A DNA stretch of 64,000 nt. Source: an uncultured Erysipelotrichaceae bacterium (GTDB taxonomy: Bacteria; Bacillota_I; Bacilli_A; Erysipelotrichales; Erysipelotrichaceae). The DNA is taken from contig CACWLH010000016.1 of the NCBI GenBank assembly GCA_902761625.1, forward strand, positions 1-64,000, given 5' to 3'. Below, in pieces: positions 20,589-30,162 of this stretch. The position numbers and the translations under genes were made by a program. A model generated the notes under the pieces. That model was not told the DNA's origin. It saw only the letters and a list, made by a program, of their open reading frames with translations, and ran no database searches. Positions within the stretch are counted from its first letter, which is position 1, and each line of letters starts with the position of its first letter.

Positions 20589-21029
20589 ATGAACAGAAAG
20601 ATTGTGATCAGAAAAGACCGTTCCGTTTTCATCACCGCCGTATTGAGCGCGGCAGGTTTTACGCTGCTGGCCGGGCTGTTTCTGTTTTTTTCAAAAGATA
20701 CAGGCGGGATTAACAATCCCGCATTCTGGGTGTTTCTTGTGATTGCCTTAATCGGCTGGTATATGAGCGCGGATGCAATGAAGGCAGAGCTTTGCATCAC
20801 GGATGAAGGAATATCGTGGAAAGGCCTGACCGGAAACGAACAGTTTGTCAGGATGAACGAAATCAGACGGATCGGCATGCGGAAATCATTCTTCTTTGTC
20901 TATGGAAACAACAACCATATCCTGACTTCCATGGAAGCGGATCTGAGCCATTATGAGGAGGCCTGTGATATTTTCAGGGATCATGGCATTCCGCTGGAAA
21001 ACAGAGATCCGAAAAAACTGATTAAATAG
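20589..21029 (+). CDS. Small two-helix membrane protein, unknown
   Basis: A 146-residue protein with two membrane helices (about 14-34 and 42-60) and a soluble C-terminal domain whose pattern (I-T-D-E-G-I, R-M-N-E-I-R-R-I-G) resembles the PH-like domains appended to small bacterial membrane proteins. I do not recognise a named family. The frame is open back to 20484, but that would start inside the tRNA operon. ATG 20589 follows a good promoter, with no clear ribosome site. The gene is monocistronic and ends at a terminator shared with murI. Confidence 0.7.
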   Translation: MNRKIVIRKDRSVFITAVLSAAGFTLLAGLFLFFSKDTGGINNPAFWVFLVIALIGWYMSADAMKAELCITDEGISWKGLTGNEQFVRMNEIRRIGMRKSFFFVYGNNNHILTSMEADLSHYEEACDIFRDHGIPLENRDPKKLIK

Positions 21030-21057
21030 AAAAGCCCATTCATGTGAATGGACTTTT
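21030..21057. terminator. Bidirectional terminator
   Basis: AAAAG-CCCATTCA with TGAATGG-A-CTTTTT forms a hairpin between convergent genes, with T runs on both strands. Confidence 0.8.
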
Positions 21058-21059
21058 TG

Positions 21060-21866
21060 TTAAACGGAAACCTGAATGACTTCACTGCCGAGTTTTTCGT
21101 TGAGGAAGACTTCGGCATTCTGTCTGAACGCATCCGCATCATCGCTGACATAGAAGCGTCTTTCGCTTCCCGGTGTGTCGCTGATCTGTCTGGTTGCCTC
21201 AAGACTGTTTTTCAGATTGATGACCGCTTCCTCACTGGAAGAGACGATGGTGATATCCGGCACCAGACTCTTCACCGCATCAATCAGCAGCGGATAATGG
21301 GTGCAGCCAAGCACCAGCGTGTCAATGCCGTGCACGGTCAATTGATCCAGATATTCCTGAAGAATGGTGGATACGACGATATCCTCTTTTTTATATCTTC
21401 TGTTTTCAACCAGCGGAACCAGAAGGGGACATGCCAGGGAGAACACTTCCGCATCCTTGCGGTAGTGGCGGATTCTTCTGGCATAGGCGTCCGAGCGCAC
21501 CGTTGCGGTGGTTGCCATGATGCCGATCTTTCCGTTTTTACTGACTGCGGCCGCTTTCTTTGCGGCGGGATCAATGACTCCGTAAATCGGCATGTCAAAT
21601 TCCTTGATCAGGGTTTCGCGGGCGACCGAATCGGCTGTGTTGCATGCGATGACAAGACTTTTGAGTTCAAAACCATTGAGGAATGCGACATCGTTGGTGG
21701 CAAATTCCTTGATCTGTTTTTCGGATTTGGTTCCATAGGGCAGATGCGCGGTATCCCCGAAATACAGGATGTTCTCATCCGGCATCATTTCCATGATGTG
21801 CTTTACGACTGTGAGTCCGCCGGCGCCGGAGTCAAACACTCCGATATAGGCGTTTTTGTTTTTCAT
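21060..21866 (-). CDS. murI: Glutamate racemase
   Basis: A 268-residue cofactor-independent racemase that supplies D-glutamate for peptidoglycan. F-D-S-G-A-G-G is at 11-17, the first catalytic cysteine in A-C-N-T-A near residue 74 and the second in G-C-T-H-Y-P-L near 185. Both are intact. The start overlaps the stop of murD by four bases (ATGA), so D-Glu synthesis and its addition to the wall precursor are translationally coupled. Confidence 0.96.
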   Translation of the reverse strand: MKNKNAYIGVFDSGAGGLTVVKHIMEMMPDENILYFGDTAHLPYGTKSEKQIKEFATNDVAFLNGFELKSLVIACNTADSVARETLIKEFDMPIYGVIDPAAKKAAAVSKNGKIGIMATTATVRSDAYARRIRHYRKDAEVFSLACPLLVPLVENRRYKKEDIVVSTILQEYLDQLTVHGIDTLVLGCTHYPLLIDAVKSLVPDITIVSSSEEAVINLKNSLEATRQISDTPGSERRFYVSDDADAFRQNAEVFLNEKLGSEVIQVSV

Positions 21867-23200
21867 AACGAATTGACGATCCTCTTGAAATGCTCACCGC
21901 GCTCCTCGAAGCATGAATACTGGTCAAAGGAGGAGGTGGTGGGGGAAAGCAGAATGATATCGCCGCTTTCACTGCATTTCACTGCCTCATTGACCGCCTC
22001 ATCCAGAGTCGTGACAACGATGGCTTTCTCCCCGACAAGGTCGGTAGCGATTCTGTGTCCGGAAGCGCCGAAGCCGATGACCTGCTTGACGCATCCGAGA
22101 TATTTCTTCATCTCATCCATGGAGAGGCCTTTTTCAAAGCCGCCGACCAGCAGGATGACACCCTTGTCGAAAGCCTTGAGAGCAGTGATGGTCGCATCTG
22201 TGTTGGTTCCCTTGGAATCGTTGTAATATTTCACGCCATTAAGTTCACGGACAAATTCGATTCTGTGCTCGACACCCTTGAAATCATAGATGACCTCGCG
22301 GATGAGACCGGAAGGAATACCGATGCTGCGGCAGGCGCTGACCGCGATCATGATGTTCTGCAGGTTATGCATGCCGGGCAGTCTGATTTTATTGAGTTCC
22401 AGCATCTTTTCGCCGCCGATGACCATCCAGTCACCGTCCAGATATGCGTCGGTATCTTTCTTTTCCAGTGAGAATGTGAACTTTTTGCAATGGATGGGAT
22501 AACGGTCTGTATATTCCGCAACAACCGGATCATCGCAGTTGAGGATGAACAGATCATCATCCTTCATGTTTTTATAGATTCTGGTCTTGGAGTAGTAGTA
22601 ATTGTCCAGACCGCCCATGAAGTCAATGTGGTCCGGGGTCATGTTCACGATGGTAGCGACCTCGGGTTTCAGCTCATCGGAATCAATCAGCTGCATATTG
22701 CTCAGTTCGAGTGAAATGTAATGACCTTCCTCGTTGAGCAGGTTGTTGTTGAGCACAACCTCAGACAGGGGAATGCCGATGTTGCCGCCGACATGCGCCT
22801 TGTCTCCATAAGCCTTTTTCAGGATCTCATAGACAAGTGTCGTGGTTGTGGTTTTTCCGTTGGTGCCGGTGATGCCGATATAATGCTGGGGCTTTGCGCA
22901 CTGATAAGCCAGCTCGATTTCGGTGATGACCGGAATGCCTCTGTCCTTGAAGCGGCGGATGAAGGGTGAAATGGGCGGAACACCCGGGTTCTTGATGACA
23001 ATGTCATAGGGTCTTTCGAAAACGGCATCGCTCTGGGGCAGAATCGTCACGCCGATGCTTTCCAGATATTCACGTTCCTTGACTTCCTTCTGTTCGGTAA
23101 GGGTGATGTCGGTGACACCGATCTCATGAAGCAGTTTAATTGCCGCAAGACCGCTTCTTGCCAGGCCGATGACCAGTATTTTCCTGTTTCTGAATTCCAT
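21863..23200 (-). CDS. murD: UDP-N-acetylmuramoylalanine--D-glutamate ligase
   Basis: A 445-residue Mur ligase that adds D-glutamate to UDP-MurNAc-L-Ala. The N-terminal Rossmann-like domain has G-L-A-R-S-G near residue 12. The ATPase P-loop is G-I-T-G-T-N-G-K-T-T-T-T near 110, followed by L-E-L-S-N-M-Q-L and the N-D-S-K-G-T-N-T-D block of the C-terminal domain. The frame is open ten codons upstream, but AGGAGG five bases before ATG 23200 fixes this start. It lies 26 bases after a tetR gene and overlaps murI. Confidence 0.96.
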   Translation of the reverse strand: MEFRNRKILVIGLARSGLAAIKLLHEIGVTDITLTEQKEVKEREYLESIGVTILPQSDAVFERPYDIVIKNPGVPPISPFIRRFKDRGIPVITEIELAYQCAKPQHYIGITGTNGKTTTTTLVYEILKKAYGDKAHVGGNIGIPLSEVVLNNNLLNEEGHYISLELSNMQLIDSDELKPEVATIVNMTPDHIDFMGGLDNYYYSKTRIYKNMKDDDLFILNCDDPVVAEYTDRYPIHCKKFTFSLEKKDTDAYLDGDWMVIGGEKMLELNKIRLPGMHNLQNIMIAVSACRSIGIPSGLIREVIYDFKGVEHRIEFVRELNGVKYYNDSKGTNTDATITALKAFDKGVILLVGGFEKGLSMDEMKKYLGCVKQVIGFGASGHRIATDLVGEKAIVVTTLDEAVNEAVKCSESGDIILLSPTTSSFDQYSCFEERGEHFKRIVNSL

Positions 23201-23226
23201 AAATCCTCCTGTCACATCTGTATGGT

Positions 23227-23781
23227 TCACTGCTCAGGCAGACGCATGATCTGCCCGATCAGAAGACTGATCAGTTCATCGATGCCGATCTGAGGGTCGG
23301 CGAGCCATCTGCGCACGGTGCCGAAAATGCCGGAAAGATAATATTCCTTCAGCAGCTGCGCCTCATAGCTTCCCTCATCCTTGAGCTGCACCAGATACAT
23401 GTTGATGTAAGGCCATAACAGTTCCTTGAGACTGTTCACGAAGGCCGGATCGCCATGGTCTGAAAGCAATGCGCTGGCATAGAGATTGTTGTTTCTCAGA
23501 ATCACCAGCATTTCGCCGATATTGCCGACGGAGATGGTGTTCTGATCAGTGCCCGCCTTTTCAAACAGATCGCGGATCTGTCTGAGAAGGGAGTCCTCCT
23601 CTTCCCTCAGCAATTGATAGACATCGGTGTAGTAATGATAAAAGGTCGCCCGGTTGTATCCGGCGCAATCGGTGATTTCGCGCACGGAGATCCGTGACAC
23701 GGGTTTCTCCATATAGAGTGACCAGAAGGCTTCGACGAGTTTTTTTCTGGTCTGTTCCGTGATGGCTGGCCTTTTATTCAT
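23227..23781 (-). CDS. TetR-family regulator
   Basis: A 184-residue one-component repressor. The N-terminal helix-turn-helix reads I-S-V-R-E-I-T-D-C-A-G-Y-N-R-A-T-F-Y-H-Y-Y (about 29-49), the TetR signature. The C-terminal ligand domain is helical and not identifiable. It faces an ABC transporter across a 105-base region and probably controls it. It is also the first gene of a tetR-murD-murI transcription unit. There is no ribosome site: the -10 box ends six bases before the ATG, so the message should be leaderless. Confidence 0.9.
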   Translation of the reverse strand: MNKRPAITEQTRKKLVEAFWSLYMEKPVSRISVREITDCAGYNRATFYHYYTDVYQLLREEEDSLLRQIRDLFEKAGTDQNTISVGNIGEMLVILRNNNLYASALLSDHGDPAFVNSLKELLWPYINMYLVQLKDEGSYEAQLLKEYYLSGIFGTVRRWLADPQIGIDELISLLIGQIMRLPEQ

Positions 23782-23787
23782 AGCGTT

Positions 23788-23816
23788 ATTATAATGCCGC
23801 GGACACGCTTATACAA
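23788..23816 (-). promoter_or_regulatory. tetR promoter, leaderless
   Basis: On the minus strand TTGTAT, a 17-base spacer, then a perfect TATAAT whose last base is six bases from the tetR ATG. Transcription start and start codon should coincide. Confidence 0.75.
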
Positions 23817-23843
23817 ATGCGACAGTTCACCATAATCTGTTCA

Positions 23844-23872
23844 TTGATGCAGAGGAAAACGCCAAGTAAAAT
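23844..23872 (+). promoter_or_regulatory. Promoter of ABC transporter genes
   Basis: TTGATG, a 17-base spacer, then TAAAAT. It faces the tetR promoter across 27 bases, so one bound repressor could affect both. Confidence 0.65.
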
Positions 23873-23886
23873 TGTTATGCATCCAT

Positions 23887-24588
23887 ATGGCATACATCGA
23901 ATTCTCACATGTGCATAAGGAATACGGCAGCGACGAATCGCTGATCAGGGCGCTCGACGATGCGGATTTCATCGTGGAAAAGGGCGAGCTGGCGGTGATT
24001 CTCGGATCCTCGGGTGCCGGTAAGACAACCGCGCTCAATATTCTTGGCGGAATGGACCGGGCAACCCGCGGAAATATCATCGTGGACGGAAAGGACATTT
24101 CCAAAATGAACCGCAGGGAGCTGATCGGCTACAGGCGCCATGACATCGGCTTTGTGTTTCAGTTTTATAATCTCGTTCCCAATCTGACCGCGCTTGAAAA
24201 TGTGGAGCTGGCTGTGCAGGTGTCCAGGCATGCATTGAATCCGGCTGAAACACTGCGCAAGGTCGGGCTTGGCGCAAGGATGGGCAATTTCCCGTCCCAG
24301 CTTTCCGGCGGTGAACAGCAGCGTGTATCGATTGCCAGGGCCATTGCCAAAAATCCCAAGCTTTTATTGTGCGATGAGCCGACCGGCGCCCTGGACTATC
24401 AGACCGGCAAGCAGGTTCTTCAGATTCTTCAGGACACATGCCGCAAGGACGGCATCACGGTTCTGATTATCACCCATAATTCCGCACTTGCGGAGATGGC
24501 CGACAGACTGATCCGCTTCAAAAATGGAAAGGTTGTTTCAATGAGTGTCAATGATCATCCAAAACCGATCGAGGAAATCGAATGGTAA
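23887..24588 (+). CDS. ABC transporter ATP-binding protein (MacB/LolD type)
   Basis: A 233-residue ATPase partner of the FtsX-type permease that follows. Walker A is G-S-S-G-A-G-K-T-T (about 40-48), the Q-loop V-F-Q-F-Y-N-L, the signature L-S-G-G-E-Q-Q-R and Walker [13 protein letters not shown], then the H-loop in I-T-H-N. The [11 protein letters not shown] block is typical of mechanotransmission (type VII) ABC ATPases. A TTG start at 23872 would lie in the -10 box, so ATG 23887 is chosen; its leader would be about ten bases. It overlaps the permease gene by seven bases. Confidence 0.95.
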   Translation: MAYIEFSHVHKEYGSDESLIRALDDADFIVEKGELAVILGSSGAGKTTALNILGGMDRATRGNIIVDGKDISKMNRRELIGYRRHDIGFVFQFYNLVPNLTALENVELAVQVSRHALNPAETLRKVGLGARMGNFPSQLSGGEQQRVSIARAIAKNPKLLLCDEPTGALDYQTGKQVLQILQDTCRKDGITVLIITHNSALAEMADRLIRFKNGKVVSMSVNDHPKPIEEIEW

Positions 24589-27500
24589 GAAAACGCTCAC
24601 CATACTTCAGTGATATTTTCCGCACCATCCGCCGTTCCAGACGCAGATTTCTCTCCATTATGGTCATCACCATGCTCGGGGTCATGATGTTTTCCGGGCT
24701 GAAGGCAGCCTGCGAGGATCTGCGTATTTCAGCGGATGATTTTTTTGATGCGCAGAATTTCCATGATCTTTCGATTGTTTCAACCCTCGGCTTTGACGAT
24801 GATGATCTGGCTGCTTTGCACAATATGGATGAAATCGAAGCGGTGCAGGGGATCTATACAGAGGATTGCCAGGCATCATGCAACGATACCGAGCTGACGG
24901 TTACATTGACCACGCTGGGAGAAGGCAGTATCAATATGCCGTTTATCAAAGAAGGAACAATGCCTTCAAAAGACAGCGAATGCGCAGTCACGGAACGCTT
25001 TGTCAAAGATACCGGCGCCGCAATCGGCGATATCATTCATGTTTCTGAAAAACAGACAGATGATGAGGAGGAACAGGAAAGCCGCATCCTTGTCCATGAA
25101 TATCAGATCAGCGCCATTGTGACCGATGTGCGCAATGTGAACAATCCCTTCGGCTCCGTCGCTTACCGCGATGCGGCCATCTCTTCCGATACCGTCTTTA
25201 TCCGTGATGGCGCTGCGCAGACAGGACTTTATACACAGATCGAACTCAGAATTGAAGGCTGCGAGGAACTGTTCTGTTTCTCAAAGGAATATACCGATAC
25301 GGTGGAACACCTGCGCAAACGGATTGAATCATCCATCCGCATTGACCGTGAAAACGGCCGTACGGAAAAGATCAAGGAAGACGCCCGTGCGAAAGTGCGT
25401 GAAGAGGAAGAGAAGATTCTTACCGAGCTCTTGGAAGCGAAGCGGAAACTTGAGAAAGGCGAGCAGGAAATCAGAGAGGGGCAGGAAGAGCTGGATGACG
25501 GCATGAGCATGTATGAACAGTCCAGCCGCACCGCCGAAAAGGCACTGGCCGATGCCCAGCGTCTGATCAATGAAAACCGTGCGCTGCTTGATCAGGAAAG
25601 TGCGAATTTTCAGAAGACAAAGGCTGATCTTCTCGCTCAGATTGAAGCACTTGAGGAAAACAGAAAGCAGCTGCTTGAGGCAAAAGAAGGTCTGATCCAG
25701 ATTGATGAGGGCCTTTTACAGCTGGATGAGGGCATTGCCCAGCTTGAGGATGAGAAAGTTGTGCTGTTCATGGAGCTTCTTGCCGAACTGCCTGAAGACA
25801 CGAAGCTTTCCGAGATCAGCGATGCCATCGATGAAATCAGTGCCTTCATGGATCAGCTTGAGGAAGATGGCGTTGAGCTGCCTGAAGCAAGTGTCAGGGA
25901 AACTTCAGAAACCATTCTTGCCTATATCGAAGAAGCGGAAAGTGACCGTGAAATATTATTCAGCGAAGAGACACTGGCGCTTATTGAAACGCTGAAACAG
26001 GCGGAAGCGGACACTCCGCTGGATCAGACCGAAACGGAATATGAACCGCTGCTGAAGGTGATTGAGAAATATGATCCGCTTTCTGAAAAACAGACATGCG
26101 GTGATTTTGTCAAAGCGTATGAAAATGCATGCATGCGCAGCGATTCGATCAATGAACTGCTTCAGGACGGACGCATGAAGCGGATGGTCAATGTTCTGAA
26201 AATGTCCGATTCCGAAGAAAATCTGCGAGAAATGCTTCCGCAGCTGAAGGAACAGTTTGAACAGATGCCTTCGCAGCTTGCCAAGATTGCGGAAACGGAA
26301 GAGCCGCAAACCGTTTCAGAACTTGTGGAAACATATGAAAAAGCACTTGCGAACTTGCATGCGAAGCGTGATGAACTGACAGCATTACGCAAATCGATCA
26401 CCGATGGCCTGAGTGAAAACGGCATCAGCGAAGACGGGATTGACGAAGCAATTGCGGCCATTGATGACGGTATCCGTCAGATCAGAGAAGGTATCGCTTC
26501 GGGTGAGGCTCAGATCGCGGATGGATACCGCCAGCTGGAAGAAGGACAGGCCCAGCTGGATGCCAGCCGCACCAGCACATATGCGCAGCTCAATGATGCC
26601 CTTGCTGAGATTCTGGACGGCTATGCGAAACTGCGCGAAGCACGCGATGAACTGGAAAAAGGCAGGCAGGAATATAACGAAGGCCGACAGGAGGCGGAAG
26701 AAGAATTTGAAAAAGCCTACCGGACGATTGACGACATTGATAAAGCCTCCTGGTATATCCGCGACCGCATGGCGCTTTCCGGCTATGCAAACATTGATTC
26801 AGACGCCGGCAGTATCGAAGCGATCGGCACCGTGTTCCCTGCGGTCTTTCTGATTGTTGCGATCCTGATTTCGCTTACCACCATCACCCGCATGGTGGAA
26901 GAGGAGAGAGGTCTGATCGGCACATATAAATCGCTTGGATACACAGATGGTGAGATCATGGCCAAATACATCATCTATGCGGCGCTGGCATGCGTGCTTG
27001 GCAGTGTGTTTGGCACCGTTCTGGCCTTTGTGGCGCTGCCGCTGTTTATCTTTGTGATTTTCGGAATCATGTATCTGCTGCCCTCATACCGGCTTTCCTT
27101 TGTGCCCTTATACGGAATCAGCGGACCGCTGCTGTTTCTGTCTGCGGTGATCGGCGCGGTGCTTGCGGCTGCCAGAAACGAGCTGATCCAGGCTCCGGCA
27201 TCTTTGATGCGTCCCAAAGCCCCCAAAGCCGGCTCCAGGGTATTCCTTGAAAAAATTCCCGTGCTATGGAAGCGGATGAGTTTCCTGCACAAAGTCACCG
27301 CCCGCAATCTGTTCAGATACAAGAAGAGAATGCTGATGACGCTCAGCGGCATTGCCGGCTGTATGGCTTTGCTTTTATTCGGCTTTGCAATCGGCGATTC
27401 GGTGCGCGACCTGGTGCCCCGCCAGTATGAGCAGACATTTCTGTATGATGTGATGGCGGTGGCGCAGGATGCGGATCATGCTGAACTGGACAATACAGTC

Positions 27501-28400
27501 AGAAATCATCCGGACACAGAATCATATCTGGATCTGATGATCACCAGCGCCCGTATCTCCTTTCAGGAAGGAAGACAGGAAACCCTGCAGCTGTTTGTGT
27601 TTGATGACATCGATGATCTGGATTCATTTATCCTGCTCCACAATCAGAACCATCCCAAAATCAGCCTGGATGAAAACAGTGTGCTGGTAACTTTGAATGC
27701 GTCAAATATGCTTGGCTTTGGAAAGGGGGATACCGTTCATCTGGAACTGGCGGATCTTTCCACCGCTGATCTGAGGGTCAGTGAGCTTTGTGACAATTAT
27801 CTTGGCAATTATGTGTACATGACCCGCAAAGGCTATGAGAAGCACTTTCGTGATTATACGGAAAACGGCATGCTCATCAATCTGAAAGAGGGGGCTGATT
27901 ATGAAGCATATGAATCACAGCTGCGCTCAGTGCCCAAGGTTATCTCGGCTCTTTCCTCACAGAAGGTGGGGGATCAGTTTGAGACGGCCTTCATATTGAT
28001 CAATGCGGTTGTATACATTGTCATTGTCATGTCGGCAGCGCTTGCCTTTGTTGTTTTGTTCACGCTTTCCTCGATCAATATTTCCGAGCGGACCAGGGAA
28101 ATCGCCACCATCAAGGTGCTCGGCTTCTTTGACCGTGAGGTTCATACCTATATAGACCGTGAAACGCTGATTCTGAGCGCCATCGGCATTGCGGCGGGCA
28201 TTCCGCTTGGCTGGGCATTTGCACAGACGCTGACATCCATTCTCAATCTGCCTTCGATCTATCTTGCGGTTTCTTTGCATCTGAAGAGCTATTTCATTGC
28301 GGCTGCGCTTTGCGCGGTGTTTGCCCTGGCGGTGAATATCTTCTCTGACCGCTATCTGGATGTGATTGACCCGGTTGAGGCGCTCAAGAGCGTCGAATAA
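24582..28400 (+). CDS. FtsX-like ABC permease with very long coiled-coil ectodomain
   Basis: A 1272-residue permease. Helix 1 is at about residues 20-40. A beta-rich extracytoplasmic part follows to about 260, then about 470 residues (270-740) dominated by heptad-like Glu/Leu/Ala/Lys sequence, including repeated Q-L-x-E-G and L-x-E-G-x-x-Q-L motifs that predict long antiparallel coiled coils. FtsX core 1 (about 746-880, three helices), a second helix (about 925) with another ectodomain, and FtsX core 2 (about 1136-1270) complete it. Such proteins belong to the mechanotransmission class: they remodel or extrude rather than import. The upstream divergent TetR suggests inducible control. The ribosome site GAGGAA lies inside the ATPase gene. 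Confidence 0.93.
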   Translation: MVRKRSPYFSDIFRTIRRSRRRFLSIMVITMLGVMMFSGLKAACEDLRISADDFFDAQNFHDLSIVSTLGFDDDDLAALHNMDEIEAVQGIYTEDCQASCNDTELTVTLTTLGEGSINMPFIKEGTMPSKDSECAVTERFVKDTGAAIGDIIHVSEKQTDDEEEQESRILVHEYQISAIVTDVRNVNNPFGSVAYRDAAISSDTVFIRDGAAQTGLYTQIELRIEGCEELFCFSKEYTDTVEHLRKRIESSIRIDRENGRTEKIKEDARAKVREEEEKILTELLEAKRKLEKGEQEIREGQEELDDGMSMYEQSSRTAEKALADAQRLINENRALLDQESANFQKTKADLLAQIEALEENRKQLLEAKEGLIQIDEGLLQLDEGIAQLEDEKVVLFMELLAELPEDTKLSEISDAIDEISAFMDQLEEDGVELPEASVRETSETILAYIEEAESDREILFSEETLALIETLKQAEADTPLDQTETEYEPLLKVIEKYDPLSEKQTCGDFVKAYENACMRSDSINELLQDGRMKRMVNVLKMSDSEENLREMLPQLKEQFEQMPSQLAKIAETEEPQTVSELVETYEKALANLHAKRDELTALRKSITDGLSENGISEDGIDEAIAAIDDGIRQIREGIASGEAQIADGYRQLEEGQAQLDASRTSTYAQLNDALAEILDGYAKLREARDELEKGRQEYNEGRQEAEEEFEKAYRTIDDIDKASWYIRDRMALSGYANIDSDAGSIEAIGTVFPAVFLIVAILISLTTITRMVEEERGLIGTYKSLGYTDGEIMAKYIIYAALACVLGSVFGTVLAFVALPLFIFVIFGIMYLLPSYRLSFVPLYGISGPLLFLSAVIGAVLAAARNELIQAPASLMRPKAPKAGSRVFLEKIPVLWKRMSFLHKVTARNLFRYKKRMLMTLSGIAGCMALLLFGFAIGDSVRDLVPRQYEQTFLYDVMAVAQDADHAELDNTVRNHPDTESYLDLMITSARISFQEGRQETLQLFVFDDIDDLDSFILLHNQNHPKISLDENSVLVTLNASNMLGFGKGDTVHLELADLSTADLRVSELCDNYLGNYVYMTRKGYEKHFRDYTENGMLINLKEGADYEAYESQLRSVPKVISALSSQKVGDQFETAFILINAVVYIVIVMSAALAFVVLFTLSSINISERTREIATIKVLGFFDREVHTYIDRETLILSAIGIAAGIPLGWAFAQTLTSILNLPSIYLAVSLHLKSYFIAAALCAVFALAVNIFSDRYLDVIDPVEALKSVE

Positions 28401-28497
28401 GCACCATTCCAGCTTAAGAAAATCGAAAAACGGCATAATCCGTTCATCACCATGCCTGATTTTTGGTATCATTTAAGCAGATTGAATGGGGAAACTT

Positions 28498-29832
28498 ATG
28501 AAACGATTAGGAGGCTTTACGGCAGCCATCGCGCTGATTGTATTCGGCGCTTACAGAGCTGTTTACACGCTTGGTCTGAAGTCAAATCTTGTGATTCTCA
28601 TCCTTGGTGCAATACTGCTTTTTTACATGACCTTTTTTACCGGTCCGGACTGGGATGACCGGGTATGGTGGAGCAAAATTCTCAGAGTCTGCGGAATTGT
28701 TCTTGCATGCGCTGTCTTTTCAGCCGTCATCGGCGGCACGCTGTTCCTGCTTAATCCGCTGGGCAATGATGAAGGCAAACCGATTGCGGATTATGATCAG
28801 AAAATCAATATATGGGGAACGATTCCTGGCAATGATCTTGTCAACAAAACCGAATATATGGAAATCGATTCGGAACCGCCTGTACCGGTCGCAAGGCTGC
28901 GCTTTGAAAAGGCGATCACAGGCAGCGAATACAAGGATGTGCTGAACATCATTGATACCTATACCTATACCCATGGCATCCAGGGTGAATATGATTCCAT
29001 CCTTTACAACGATGAACCGTTTGTCATTCCTTATGTGGCAGAGGGCAGCAATCAGGCAGTCATCATCATTCCGGGCGGCGGCTATGCGATCCGCTCCAAT
29101 GAAGGAAGAGATGACGAAGGCGCCGAGATTGCCAGAGCGCTCAATGAACATGGAATCACCGCCTTTGTGCTCTGGTACAGGGCTAATCCCTATCCTTACC
29201 CGATTGCGGAAATGGATCTGCAAAGAGCGGTCAGATGGGTCAGAGGACATGCGGGCGATTACGGCTACAAGATTGATCAGATTCATCTGCTCGGCTATGG
29301 AGCCGGCGGCAATCTGGCATGTCAGTATATCAACCGGATCATGGGCACATCCATCCTTCCGGAAAGCTATGGCCAGGACGGCACGGACGGCATCTCGGAC
29401 GAAGTCAACGGCGTGGCGATGATTTATCCGTTCATGAATTACCGCAACAATATTCCGCTGCTGTTTTCACATTATGATTCCGAAAAGGTGCGCAGCGTGA
29501 CGGAGAGAGAAGCGCTGGTTGAGGAGACGGATCTGACCAGGGATATCACTTCCCAGGCAGTCAGACAGTTTGTCAGCTATGGCACAAAGGACAGTCTGTT
29601 TGATCCGCAAAGCGCAATGGATTATATTGAGGCAGCCAAAAAAGCAAAGTGCGACATCACGGAACATGCTGTTAATGAAGATCATTATTATGGTCAGGAC
29701 AGCTATCTCAGCGAATATCTTTCATGGCTGAATCCGAAGGCGAAGGCCAAGGAAAGCGCGCCGGCGGATGAAGGCGATGCGGCTGAAGAAGGCGATACGT
29801 CCGAAGAAAACTCCGAAGGAGACGGAGCGTGA
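28498..29832 (+). CDS. Membrane-anchored esterase-fold protein lacking the nucleophile
   Basis: A 444-residue protein with about three N-terminal helices (residues 5-90), then an alpha/beta-hydrolase domain of the carboxylesterase BD-FAE-like group. The oxyanion motif I-P-G-G-G-Y is near residue 195. The nucleophile elbow, normally G-x-S-A-G-G, reads G-Y-G-A-G-G, so the catalytic serine is glycine. An Asp (T-K-D-S-L-F-D) and a His (E-D-H-Y-Y) remain. The last ~30 residues are acidic (Glu/Asp/Ala). It is either a non-catalytic binding protein or an enzyme with an altered mechanism. ATG 28498 has GGGGA six bases upstream; ATG 28486 is possible. Confidence 0.8.
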   Translation: MKRLGGFTAAIALIVFGAYRAVYTLGLKSNLVILILGAILLFYMTFFTGPDWDDRVWWSKILRVCGIVLACAVFSAVIGGTLFLLNPLGNDEGKPIADYDQKINIWGTIPGNDLVNKTEYMEIDSEPPVPVARLRFEKAITGSEYKDVLNIIDTYTYTHGIQGEYDSILYNDEPFVIPYVAEGSNQAVIIIPGGGYAIRSNEGRDDEGAEIARALNEHGITAFVLWYRANPYPYPIAEMDLQRAVRWVRGHAGDYGYKIDQIHLLGYGAGGNLACQYINRIMGTSILPESYGQDGTDGISDEVNGVAMIYPFMNYRNNIPLLFSHYDSEKVRSVTEREALVEETDLTRDITSQAVRQFVSYGTKDSLFDPQSAMDYIEAAKKAKCDITEHAVNEDHYYGQDSYLSEYLSWLNPKAKAKESAPADEGDAAEEGDTSEENSEGDGA

Positions 29833-30149
29833 ATCAAAAAGATATCCTCTTCGTGCTGAACAATCTGATGGAGATGCATCCGATGCGCAAAGATGCCTAT
29901 TACGGGGCACTCAGAACGCTCGGACTTCTCATCATCGATGACCGCCGTTTCTTCAAAGTTCCGATCGATGCACAGGCGGAACTGGAAAAACTTGAGAAAG
30001 CGGATTTTGAAACATGCGCAGCTTTGCTGACGATGCTGCTGCGGGAGGATCACTGGTTTGAAAATGCCTTTGATGAGCGCCTTGTGCAGGGCTGGCCGCA
30101 GAAAATCGTAAAACGGATGATCACTCTTGCCAAAGAGGGAAAGTATTAA
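29829..30149 (+). CDS. Small protein, possibly DUF6508-like
   Basis: A 106-residue soluble, largely helical protein starting with GTG that overlaps the upstream stop (GTGA). The segment T-M-L-L-R-E-D-H-W-F-E-N-A-F-D followed by a basic amphipathic helix resembles the DUF6508 pattern as I remember it; I am not certain. Function is unknown. It is coupled to the pseudo-esterase and followed within 13 bases by an OB-fold gene. Confidence 0.65.
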   Translation: MNQKDILFVLNNLMEMHPMRKDAYYGALRTLGLLIIDDRRFFKVPIDAQAELEKLEKADFETCAALLTMLLREDHWFENAFDERLVQGWPQKIVKRMITLAKEGKY

Positions 30150-30162
30150 CGGGGAAACATCC

